NCBI GenBank assembly: GCA_934646835.1
Contig: CAKUES010000039.1
Location: 1-5,705, forward strand
DNA length: 5,705 nucleotides
Direction: 5' to 3'
Source of the DNA: an uncultured Coriobacteriales bacterium
GTDB lineage: Bacteria > Actinomycetota > Coriobacteriia > Coriobacteriales > QAMH01
The position numbers and the translations under genes were made by a program. Under the pieces are notes generated by a model, which was given only the letters and a program-made list of their open reading frames with translations, had not been told where the DNA came from and searched no databases. This document shows, one piece after another, positions 1 through 5,646 of this stretch (within the stretch, counting starts at the first letter, position 1; every line of letters starts with the position of its first letter).

Positions 1-7
1 TGCCTAA

Positions 8-21
8 TGCAATATATTGCA
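8..21. promoter_or_regulatory. Perfect 14-bp palindrome overlapping a -10-like box
   Basis: TGCAATATATTGCA reads identically on both strands over all 14 bases. Its centre contains TATATT (13-18), five of six matches to a sigma-70 -10 box, lying about 110 bases before the helicase start. The matching -35 box would lie outside the window, so the promoter cannot be verified. A palindrome over a -10 element is a typical repressor operator arrangement, but I do not recognise the regulator family. It could also be a chance AT-rich palindrome. Confidence 0.35.
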
Positions 22-111
22 AGCAAGCGTTGACCTGTTGCGGGCGCTTGGGGATGCACGGCCGCAACTTCGCTTCTGTCGGGTATCCTGAATCCCAATG
101 CAACCGTCGAG

Positions 112-117
112 AAGGGG
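112..117 (+). promoter_or_regulatory. Ribosome binding site deciding the helicase start
   Basis: AAGGGG lies 8 bases before GTG 126. It favours that start over the in-frame GTG at 117, which overlaps this site, and over the in-frame TTG at 30, which has no purine-rich site visible upstream. Confidence 0.55.
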
Positions 118-125
118 TGGCACCG

Positions 126-3100
126 GTGATACCCGAATCAGAGATTGCCCGTGAGTGTTCCGCTAAAGCGACTATCGCCCGTGCGCGGGAGATAGCGAAA
201 AGCGGCAAGCTCATCTTCGATCGCCAATGCAGCTACAAGGTGCGGATGACGGTGTTGAGCGCATGTGTGACGAGCAGTTCTTGGATTGAAGATTACGATG
301 TGCAGGTGTGGCTTGACGAGAGCCGCGGCAGCATCATCGGCTACGACTGCACATGCCCTGCTTTCCGCAAATACTACGGGATGTGCAAGCACGTCGCGGC
401 GCTGGCTCTCACGTTCAACAAGAATCCGATGAGCTTTGTGGGTTATGGCATCGGCAAAGAAACCCGCACCGCTCCCTCTATTACGGGGTTTATGAAGCGA
501 AAGGCGCCAAGCAAGCTCGCGCCCAGGCTTATGGATGAGAAAATTCCTGCAAGAAGCGTCAGCTTGGAGCCGACTTTGGAGCCCCTTGTGGATTCCCGTT
601 GGAGCGTGAACTTCAAGGTTGCCGCAGGTAACTCGCGCTATGCGCTGAAGGACATCTCGTCCTTTCTTGACGATATCGATAGATGCTGCTGGCACGAATA
701 CGGCAAGAAGCTGGCTTTCACGCATGCCGAGGACATGTTCACGGAGCAGGCGTGGAAAGTCGTCCAATGGATGCGGCACATCGATGGCAGCGGCGTGGAG
801 TGGTGGAACGAGCGCAGGTACTCCTATGGTTCGTCACGGCGCACCATGTATGTTACAGACTCCCAAATCGCCGAGCTCTTCGATTTGTTCGTTGGTTGCA
901 AAATTTTCATGGTGCTTCGCGATTTTCGCACTTATCAGAGGTCCAAACCCGTCCACTTGGAAGTCGTTGACGAGGACCCGTTCATCGATATGGAGATCGT
1001 GTCCTTGAAAGAGGGCGGTTATCGCTTGAACCGCAGCGTGGGCCTTGAGTTCGTCGTCGCCGGAGACAGGGTCTATGCTTACGATTCTCAGTGCCTGTAT
1101 CGCTGCAGCGACAAACTCGGCGCTTGCAGGGACTTTCTCGAGGAGGTTTATCTCTCCAGCGACGATAGCCTCACGGTGAGCGAAGCGGATGCGCCGCTGT
1201 TTTGCAAGACGATTCTGCCCATGTTGCAAGATGCCCTTGACGTTGCCGTCCCGTCGGAGATGGAGGCCATGAGGCCCGTTGAGGGGCGTCTCGAGTTCTA
1301 CTTGGATATCGTCGGCGGAAACGGAGAATGCAAGGCCAAGGTCTGCTATGGAGAAACCACCTACAATCTCTTCATCCCTGGAGGTGAGAAAGGTGGACCT
1401 GCTCGCGACGAGGTCTTGGAGGCTTCTGCCCGAGCGACGGTGCGGCGCTATCTCCCGGCTTTCGACGAGGAAGAGAACGTCGCTTATACGGTGGACGACG
1501 ATGATTTGGCCGAGCTGCTGTTTCATGGAGCGGGGGAGCTTCGCCGCCTGGGCGAGGTCTTCGTCACGGAGGCCTTCAAACGCCGGCGCTTGGACAGGCG
1601 CCCGAGCGTGCAAGTGGGGCTTTCCGTCAAAAGCAAGCTCGTCAACTTTACGGTGCGAGCCGAGGATATGACACCGGTTGAGATTGCATCGCTGCTGTCA
1701 AGTTACAGGGCCAAGAAGAAGTACCACAGATTCAAGGATGGCAGCTTCGCCAGCCTTGAGGATGACTCCCTGACCGCCGATCTCGAGCGCCTTGACACGA
1801 TAGCCCAAGAGCTTGACATGTCCTCGAGAGAGCTGGCTACTGGAGAGATGGAGGTGGCGCCTTACCATGCTTTCTTACTGGATTCCCTGGTTGACGATGC
1901 AGAGAAGGAGAATAGCTTCCGTAAGTTCGTCTCTGCTTTCGAAGACGGGCGCGGGCAGCATCACGAGTTGCCCGAGGGCCTCGAAGGCGTGCTGCGCCCC
2001 TATCAGGTAGAGGGTTTCAACTGGCTTTCGATGCTCGCTGACACTGGTCTTGCCGGCATTCTCGCCGATGAGATGGGCCTGGGGAAGAGCCTGCAGGTGA
2101 TCAGCTTCTTGCTTGGACGGCAAGCCGAGCTTGATGGCGCTCCCGCGATGATCGTATGTCCCGCCAGCTTGGTTTACAACTGGCAGGCGGAGTTTCGCAA
2201 GTTCGCTCCCGGCATGAGGGTGAGTCTGCTTGCAGGCACACGGGCCCAGCGAGATGCAATCAGAGCCAAGGGCGGCTATCAAGTGCTTGTCACCAGCTAC
2301 GATACGCTGCGCATCGACATTTCCTCCTTCGATGGGATGAGCTTCTCCTGCCAGGTCATCGATGAGGCGCAGATGATCAAAAACCACAACACGAAGGTGG
2401 CCCGGGCTGTGAAGGAGGTGCGGGCAGGGTATCGGATCGCACTCACGGGCACGCCGATCGAGAACCGCCTCTCCGAGCTGTGGAGTATCTTCGACTATCT
2501 GATGCCGGGCATGCTTGGGCCCTACAAGCGCTTTCGCGAGCGCTACGAAGCGCCGATTATAGCTGGTGACGAGGAGGTCTCCGCGCGTCTCAGTGCGAAG
2601 GTCGGCCCCTTCATCTTGCGCCGCTTGAAAAAGGACGTGCTTGCCGATCTGCCGGACAAGCTTGAAACCTCTGTTCGCGTCAAGCTCGAAGGCGAGCAGC
2701 TGAAGCTCTACACCGCGCATGAGGCGCGTTTGCGTCATGCGCTCGCCGAAGGGGATGACGACTCGATCAGGGAGGGGAAGATCGCTGTTTTGGCAGAGCT
2801 TACCCGGTTGCGCCAGTTGTGTTGCGATCCGAGGTTGCTCTATGACAACGCCAAGAAGCATGGCGCGAAGCTGGGGGCGATTGTCGAGCTTGTGCAGGCT
2901 GCCCAAGACTCTGGCAACAAAGTGCTGATTTTCTCGCAGTTTGTGAGTTTTCTGGAGCTTATCGGCGACGAGCTTGCTGCGCGTGGGTGGGCTTATCACG
3001 TCATCACCGGCTCGACTCCCAAGAAGAAGAGGCTGGAGCTGGTTGATCGCTTCAACTCGGATGACGTCCCTGTGTTTCTCATCAGCCTCAAGGCAGGGGG

Positions 3101-3377
3101 TACGGGTCTCAACCTGACTGGCGCCAGCGTTGTGATCCATGCTGATCCCTGGTGGAACGTCGCCGCGCAGAACCAGGCGACAGACCGCGCGCACCGTATC
3201 GGCCAGACCCAGGACGTGAGTGTTTTCAAGGTGATTGCGGATAGCACTATCGAGGAGCGCATCCTTGAGCTGCAGGAGGCAAAAAGCAATCTGGCTGACG
3301 CTGTCCTCGCTGCCGATGGCACATCCTTGGCATCCTTGGATCGCGACGAGCTCATCAGCTTGCTGGGCGGGGATTAA
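126..3377 (+). CDS. SWIM zinc finger and SNF2-family ATPase/helicase (HepA/COG0553-like)
   Basis: This 1083-residue protein is a predicted cytoplasmic, ATP-driven DNA translocase of the bacterial SWIM-SNF2 type. Seen in the sequence: a SWIM finger near the N-terminus (C75-x-C77-x9-C87-x-H89), then a long divergent middle region (about 100-610) where this family usually carries the SNF2-associated domain. The ATPase core follows: LRPYQ 623-627, Walker A DEMGLGKS 648-655 with K654, motif Ia IVCP 676-679, Walker B DEAQ 746-749, motif III LTGTPIEN 773-780. The C-terminal RecA lobe has motif IV KVLIFSQF 932-939, motif V AGGTGLN 990-996 and motif VI QATDRAHRIGQ 1017-1027, with both expected arginines. 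All catalytic motifs are intact, and there is no signal peptide, membrane segment or frameshift. Such proteins remodel protein-DNA complexes rather than unwind duplexes; the physiological role of this group is poorly defined. The GTG start was chosen from the ribosome binding site at 112-117; GTG 117 is the alternative. Family assignment is very secure, the biological role is not. Confidence 0.93.
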   Translation: MIPESEIARECSAKATIARAREIAKSGKLIFDRQCSYKVRMTVLSACVTSSSWIEDYDVQVWLDESRGSIIGYDCTCPAFRKYYGMCKHVAALALTFNKNPMSFVGYGIGKETRTAPSITGFMKRKAPSKLAPRLMDEKIPARSVSLEPTLEPLVDSRWSVNFKVAAGNSRYALKDISSFLDDIDRCCWHEYGKKLAFTHAEDMFTEQAWKVVQWMRHIDGSGVEWWNERRYSYGSSRRTMYVTDSQIAELFDLFVGCKIFMVLRDFRTYQRSKPVHLEVVDEDPFIDMEIVSLKEGGYRLNRSVGLEFVVAGDRVYAYDSQCLYRCSDKLGACRDFLEEVYLSSDDSLTVSEADAPLFCKTILPMLQDALDVAVPSEMEAMRPVEGRLEFYLDIVGGNGECKAKVCYGETTYNLFIPGGEKGGPARDEVLEASARATVRRYLPAFDEEENVAYTVDDDDLAELLFHGAGELRRLGEVFVTEAFKRRRLDRRPSVQVGLSVKSKLVNFTVRAEDMTPVEIASLLSSYRAKKKYHRFKDGSFASLEDDSLTADLERLDTIAQELDMSSRELATGEMEVAPYHAFLLDSLVDDAEKENSFRKFVSAFEDGRGQHHELPEGLEGVLRPYQVEGFNWLSMLADTGLAGILADEMGLGKSLQVISFLLGRQAELDGAPAMIVCPASLVYNWQAEFRKFAPGMRVSLLAGTRAQRDAIRAKGGYQVLVTSYDTLRIDISSFDGMSFSCQVIDEAQMIKNHNTKVARAVKEVRAGYRIALTGTPIENRLSELWSIFDYLMPGMLGPYKRFRERYEAPIIAGDEEVSARLSAKVGPFILRRLKKDVLADLPDKLETSVRVKLEGEQLKLYTAHEARLRHALAEGDDDSIREGKIAVLAELTRLRQLCCDPRLLYDNAKKHGAKLGAIVELVQAAQDSGNKVLIFSQFVSFLELIGDELAARGWAYHVITGSTPKKKRLELVDRFNSDDVPVFLISLKAGGTGLNLTGASVVIHADPWWNVAAQNQATDRAHRIGQTQDVSVFKVIADSTIEERILELQEAKSNLADAVLAADGTSLASLDRDELISLLGGD

Positions 3378-3409
3378 GAGTACTGCGGGGTCGCTTGCGC
3401 CAGTTTGCG

Positions 3410-3431
3410 TGCCAGGAGCTTCAGGCTGGCA
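3410..3431 (+). terminator. Weak hairpin after the helicase gene
   Basis: TGCCAG (3410-3415) and CTGGCA (3426-3431) form a 6-bp stem with a 10-base loop, 33 bases after the helicase stop codon. No T-run follows, so termination is doubtful. It is the best hairpin I see between the helicase and prs. Confidence 0.2.
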
Positions 3432-3467
3432 AGTTACGATGATGTCGCTGCCCTGTCAGCCGATTGC

Positions 3468-3487
3468 CGCACGTAGTGCGCTAAAAT
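3468..3487 (+). promoter_or_regulatory. Possible prs promoter -10 with adjacent dyad
   Basis: TAAAAT (3482-3487) matches five of six -10 bases and lies 65 bases before the prs start, in the most AT-rich part of this spacer. TTGCCG (3464-3469) looks like a -35 box but is only 12 bases away, too close, so the -35 is unresolved. CGCAC-GTA-GTGCG (3468-3480) is a small inverted repeat just upstream of the -10 and could be an operator. The 175-base gap argues for an own promoter for prs. Confidence 0.3.
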
Positions 3488-3539
3488 TGTCTGCAAACCG
3501 CGCGCACGCGTGAACAAAGCACTTCGAGCAAGAGCCAAC

Positions 3540-3544
3540 AGGAG
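3540..3544 (+). promoter_or_regulatory. prs ribosome binding site
   Basis: AGGAG lies 8 bases before ATG 3553 and 14 bases before the second in-frame ATG at 3559. It therefore selects 3553 as the start of prs. Confidence 0.7.
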
Positions 3545-3552
3545 CAAAGCAC

Positions 3553-4515
3553 ATGGAAATGACAAAGACGATGATGATCTTCAGCGGTTCTGTGAACCAT
3601 CCCCTCGCGGAGGAAATTGCTGATCAGCTCAACATGAACCTCTCCAACGTCAAGCTTGAGAAGTTCGCCAACGGCGAGATCTACGCCCGCTATCTGGAGA
3701 GCCTGCGCGGCAAGGAGGTCTTCCTGGTCCAGTCCGTGTGCTCGGGCAACGGCTTCGACGTCAACGACAGCCTGATGGAGCTCCTCATCATGATCGATGC
3801 CGCCAAGCGCGCATCCGCCCGCCATATCTCCGCCGTCATCCCCCACTATGGCTATGCTCGTCAGGATCGCAAGGCCGCTCCGCGTGAGCCGATTACCGCA
3901 AAGTTGGTCGCAGACCTGTTGACCGTCGCCGGTGCGGATAACGTCATCGCGCTCGACCTGCATCAGGACGCTATCCAGGGCTTCCTCGACATCCCCGTCA
4001 ACCACATGACTGCCATGCCGATGTTCGTCGACTACTTCAAGAAGAAGGGCTTCACCGCAGAGGAGCTGAGCGTTGTCTCTCCTGATGTCGGCCGCGCCAA
4101 GGCTGCCAAGAAGTTCTCCCAGCTGCTCGAGTGCGACCTTGCGATCATGCACAAGGACCGCCCCAAGCACAACCAGGCAGAGATCACTGCTCTGATCGGC
4201 GACGTCACGGGCAAGATCTGCATCCTCAACGACGACATGATCGACACCGCAGGCACCCTGTGCGCAGCTGCTGCAACCCTACAGGCCCGCGGCGCCAAGG
4301 CCGTCTACGCATGCGCTACCCACGGCATCTTCTCCGGCCCCGCTTACGACCGCATCGAGAACTCCTGCTTCGAAGAGGTCATCGTCACCAACGCAGTTCC
4401 CGTTCCCCTGGAGCGCCAGACCGGCAAGGTCAAGGTGCTCTCCATCGCCCCGCTCATGGCTCGCACCATCAATGCTGTGTTCGCCGACGGCTCTGTTTCT
4501 ACCATCTTCAACTAG
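3553..4515 (+). CDS. prs: Ribose-phosphate pyrophosphokinase (PRPP synthetase)
   Basis: Prs transfers pyrophosphate from ATP to ribose 5-phosphate, giving PRPP and AMP. PRPP feeds purine, pyrimidine, histidine, tryptophan and NAD synthesis in the cytoplasm. The 320-residue length fits class I bacterial enzymes. Visible signatures: FANGE 38-42; the first flexible loop RQDRK 103-107; LDLH 134-137 with the metal-binding His137; QGFLDIP 142-148; SPDVGRAK 176-183; the second catalytic loop K201-x-R203 matching Lys197/Arg199 of the Bacillus enzyme; and the PRPP-binding loop DDMIDTAGT 227-235. No key residue is missing. Codon choice is more strongly biased (GCC, CTC, AAG, ATC) than in the upstream helicase, as expected of a highly expressed housekeeping gene. 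It is separated from both neighbours by spacers with regulatory-looking structure, so it is probably transcribed alone or with only loose coupling to pth. Identification is secure. Confidence 0.97.
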   Translation: MEMTKTMMIFSGSVNHPLAEEIADQLNMNLSNVKLEKFANGEIYARYLESLRGKEVFLVQSVCSGNGFDVNDSLMELLIMIDAAKRASARHISAVIPHYGYARQDRKAAPREPITAKLVADLLTVAGADNVIALDLHQDAIQGFLDIPVNHMTAMPMFVDYFKKKGFTAEELSVVSPDVGRAKAAKKFSQLLECDLAIMHKDRPKHNQAEITALIGDVTGKICILNDDMIDTAGTLCAAAATLQARGAKAVYACATHGIFSGPAYDRIENSCFEEVIVTNAVPVPLERQTGKVKVLSIAPLMARTINAVFADGSVSTIFN

Positions 4516-4591
4516 GGGCCTCGTAGCCTAGGGAAACGCCGATTAAAGCAGGCGTCCACTGCATGTGATTGACAAAATCGCTGGTTACGTA

Positions 4592-4614
4592 GGGGAGGGA
4601 CCCTGTCCCTCCCC
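4592..4614 (+). terminator. Strong GC-rich hairpin downstream of prs
   Basis: Bases 4592-4601 pair perfectly with 4605-4614 (10 bp, GGGGAGGGAC against GTCCCTCCCC) around a 3-base loop. It begins 76 bases after the prs stop. No T-tract follows (ATAAACCTC), so it is an atypical intrinsic terminator or an mRNA 3'-end stabiliser. The preceding bases TACGTA match the flank of the hairpin at 5479-5500. Confidence 0.55.
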
Positions 4615-4658
4615 ATAAACCTCGCATTATTCAGCGTTTTGCTAGGAACTACCGCATT

Positions 4659-4693
4659 GCAGCGGGGGCGGGACGTGGTCTCGCCCCCGCTGC
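4659..4693. terminator. Long 16-bp hairpin between prs and pth
   Basis: Bases 4659-4674 pair with 4678-4693 over 16 positions, with one G-T wobble (4671-4681) and a 3-base GTG loop. The stem is almost all G and C. No clear T-run follows on either strand, so the role may be termination of prs transcripts, RNA stabilisation, or a palindromic repeat. Its apex (GAC, three bases, GTC, then T) resembles the REP-like hairpin at 5478-5504. Confidence 0.45.
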
Positions 4694-4720
4694 TGTTGAG
4701 TCGGCCCTGGTGTTTGTGCA

Positions 4721-4751
4721 GTCAACACTTTAGTCAGACTGATTTGTTGAC
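4721..4751. promoter_or_regulatory. 31-bp nested dyad upstream of pth
   Basis: GTCAACA (4721-4727) and TGTTGAC (4745-4751) are perfect inverted repeats. Between them AGTC-A-GACT (4732-4740) is a second perfect inverted repeat with exactly the same centre, base 4736. Twelve of fifteen symmetric position pairs match. It ends 43 bases before the pth start, a plausible operator position, although I cannot place a convincing -35/-10 pair. An RNA stem is the alternative reading. The binding factor is unknown. Confidence 0.4.
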
Positions 4752-4768
4752 CGTGCTGCAAGGCACGG
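4751..4768 (+). other. Small hairpin in the pth leader
   Basis: CCGTGC (4751-4756) pairs with GCACGG (4763-4768) around a 6-base loop, ending 15 bases before the pth Shine-Dalgarno. It shares base 4751 with the dyad just upstream. It leaves the ribosome binding site free, so an effect on translation is not obvious. Confidence 0.25.
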
Positions 4769-4783
4769 CTCGTCATCGTATCG

Positions 4784-4790
4784 AGGAGGT
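4784..4790 (+). promoter_or_regulatory. Strong Shine-Dalgarno deciding the pth start
   Basis: AGGAGGT is a near-perfect anti-16S match, ending 4 bases before TTG 4795. It rules out the longer in-frame reading from 4639, which would translate through the hairpin at 4659-4693. Confidence 0.8.
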
Positions 4791-4794
4791 TCAC

Positions 4795-5358
4795 TTGACC
4801 ATCAAGCTGATCGTCGGGTTGGGAAACCCCGGCGCAGAGTATGAGAACACGCGTCATAACGCGGGCTTCATGGCCATCGACAAGCTGGCCGGCGAGCTGC
4901 GTGCGACGTACTGGAAAAGCGAGCTTGGCGCGCTGACGGCTCACGTCAAGTACAAGGGCGAGGAACTCATCCTTGCCAAGCCGCAGAGCTTCATGAACAC
5001 GAGCGGCGGCCCGGTCTCCAAGATTGCCGCCCAGTACAAGATCGCCCCGGAGGAGATCATCGTCATCCACGACGAGCTTGACCTCCCCAACGGCAAGGTG
5101 CGTATCAAGGTTGGCGGCGGCCATGGCGGCCACAACGGTCTGCGCAGTATCCACGACAAGCTCGGCAGCAACGCCTACTGCCGCGTCCGCGTCGGTATCG
5201 ACCATCCACCGGGACGCAAGCCTGTTGCGGATTACGTGCTCTCGAGCCCCAAGGGCAAGGATCTCGACGACTTCGAGCTGGCGATTGCCACTGCCGCCGA
5301 CGCCGCGATGTCCGTCCTCAACCAAGGCGCCATCATGGCGATGAACCGCTTCAACTAA
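4795..5358 (+). CDS. pth: Peptidyl-tRNA hydrolase
   Basis: Pth cleaves the ester bond of peptidyl-tRNAs that drop off ribosomes, releasing tRNA for re-use; it is a monomeric cytoplasmic enzyme and usually essential. From TTG 4795 the product has 187 residues, the usual size (E. coli 194), and begins MTIKLIVGLGNPG, like the E. coli protein. The conserved active-site residues are present: Asn11 in GNPG, His21 in TRHNAGF, Asn68 in SFMN, Asp93 in HDELDLP and Asn114 in GGGHGGHNGL. These correspond to E. coli Asn10, His20, Asn68, Asp93 and Asn114 (numbering without the initiator Met shifts some by one). The family start motif and the AGGAGGT site together fix the TTG start; upstream in-frame sequence is non-coding leader. 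Position after prs matches a common bacterial order. A terminator-like hairpin follows 33 bases after the stop. No anomalies apart from the TTG start. Confidence 0.96.
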   Translation: MTIKLIVGLGNPGAEYENTRHNAGFMAIDKLAGELRATYWKSELGALTAHVKYKGEELILAKPQSFMNTSGGPVSKIAAQYKIAPEEIIVIHDELDLPNGKVRIKVGGGHGGHNGLRSIHDKLGSNAYCRVRVGIDHPPGRKPVADYVLSSPKGKDLDDFELAIATAADAAMSVLNQGAIMAMNRFN

Positions 5359-5391
5359 GCTCGCTGTGCACGACAAACCGATAATCACCAA

Positions 5392-5421
5392 CGAGGGCCG
5401 GGGCATGCGCCTCGGCCCTCG
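5392..5421 (+). terminator. Terminator-like hairpin of pth
   Basis: Bases 5392-5404 pair with 5409-5421 over 13 positions, with one G-T wobble (5401-5412) and a 4-base ATGC loop. It starts 33 bases after the pth stop. The 3' flank (CGCGTTGCG) has no T-tract, so it resembles the U-poor hairpins often seen at gene ends in high-GC bacteria. It is the most likely 3' end of the pth transcript. Confidence 0.6.
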
Positions 5422-5477
5422 CGCGTTGCGTCGCAAGCCTTGTGACGCTGACGCGAAACTCGCCGGCGCCTGCAGCG

Positions 5478-5504
5478 TGGGGCCGACTTCGTCTGGCCCC
5501 TACG
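5478..5504 (+). repeat. REP-like hairpin, left copy
   Basis: GGGGCC (5479-5484) pairs with GGCCCC (5495-5500), then GAC (5485-5487) with GTC (5491-5493), around a TTC loop, with T5494 bulged. The whole 27-base unit recurs inverted at 5584-5610 with 25 of 27 positions complementary. Size, intergenic position and the bulged stem resemble REP palindromes of other bacteria, but I do not recognise this family. Confidence 0.6.
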
Positions 5505-5522
5505 TATGTGACATGCACTCAA

Positions 5523-5549
5523 TTGAGAAAACGCTGCAAGGCGTAGGAT
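5523..5549 (+). promoter_or_regulatory. Weak promoter candidate between the two repeats
   Basis: TTGAGA (5523-5528) matches five of six -35 bases and TAGGAT (5544-5549) four of six -10 bases. The 15-base spacer is shorter than the preferred 17. If used, its transcript would carry the right repeat and the hairpin at 5623-5639 ahead of ATG 5647. Confidence 0.2.
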
Positions 5550-5583
5550 GGCCTCGCATCAACGCCGCCGTTCCGCGAGGACG

Positions 5584-5610
5584 CGTAGGCGCCAGACGAA
5601 GTCGGCGCCA
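5584..5610 (-). repeat. REP-like hairpin, right inverted copy
   Basis: GGCGCC (5588-5593) pairs with GGCGCC (5604-5609), then GAC (5595-5597) with GTC (5601-5603), around a GAA loop with A5594 bulged. It is the reverse complement of the left copy except at 5590 and 5607. These two bases pair with each other in this hairpin (C-G), as their counterparts 5498 and 5481 do in the left one (C with G). Confidence 0.6.
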
Positions 5611-5622
5611 TCGGGTTGCAGC

Positions 5623-5639
5623 ACCTCCGGGGAGGAGGT
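5623..5639 (+). promoter_or_regulatory. Hairpin overlapping a strong Shine-Dalgarno
   Basis: ACCTCC (5623-5628) is complementary to GGAGGT (5634-5639), leaving a 5-base loop. GGAGGAGGT (5631-5639) is a near-ideal ribosome binding site 7 bases before ATG 5647. The hairpin would hide part of that site, so translation from 5647 could be structure-controlled. It also could be a chance result of the purine-rich site meeting an upstream pyrimidine run. Confidence 0.35.
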
Positions 5640-5646
5640 CGGCGAA

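Larger units (their letters stand above)
5359..5646. other. Structured intergenic region after pth
   Basis: No convincing complete gene lies here. It holds a 13-bp terminator-like hairpin (5392-5421), two inverted REP-like hairpins (5478-5504 and 5584-5610), a possible promoter (5523-5549) and a hairpin covering a strong Shine-Dalgarno (5623-5639). One frame is open from after a TGA at 5524 to the window end, so the right part could be coding if translation starts at ATG 5548. I see no tRNA or rRNA. Confidence 0.6.

Noticed and set aside
30..125. Extension of the helicase to an in-frame TTG at 30
   Set aside because: No ribosome binding site precedes it, and the good site at 112-117 serves GTG 126. 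The extra residues contain no recognisable domain.
1875..3194. 439-codon open frame on the minus strand
   Set aside because: It lies entirely antisense to the conserved SNF2 core; it is a by-product of the G/C-rich codon positions and shows no family motif.
3378..3552. PRPP or purine riboswitch before prs
   Set aside because: I do not see the conserved ykkC-class or purine-aptamer signatures, and the leader after the likely promoter is short (about 60 bases).
4131..4526. Open frame inside prs rich in Arg, His and Pro
   Set aside because: Out-of-frame shadow of prs; its composition is typical of a shifted GC-rich frame.
4639..4794. Longer pth reading from 4639
   Set aside because: It would translate through a 16-bp hairpin and the dyad, and the family N-terminus (TIKLIVGLGNPG) starts right after TTG 4795 with a near-perfect Shine-Dalgarno.
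5471..5623. MITE with target-site duplication
   Set aside because: TGCAGC occurs on both sides of the inverted pair (5471-5476 and 5617-5622), but at unequal distances from the arms (1 and 6 bases), so it is not a clean duplication. Self-folding arms with compensatory changes fit a REP pair better.
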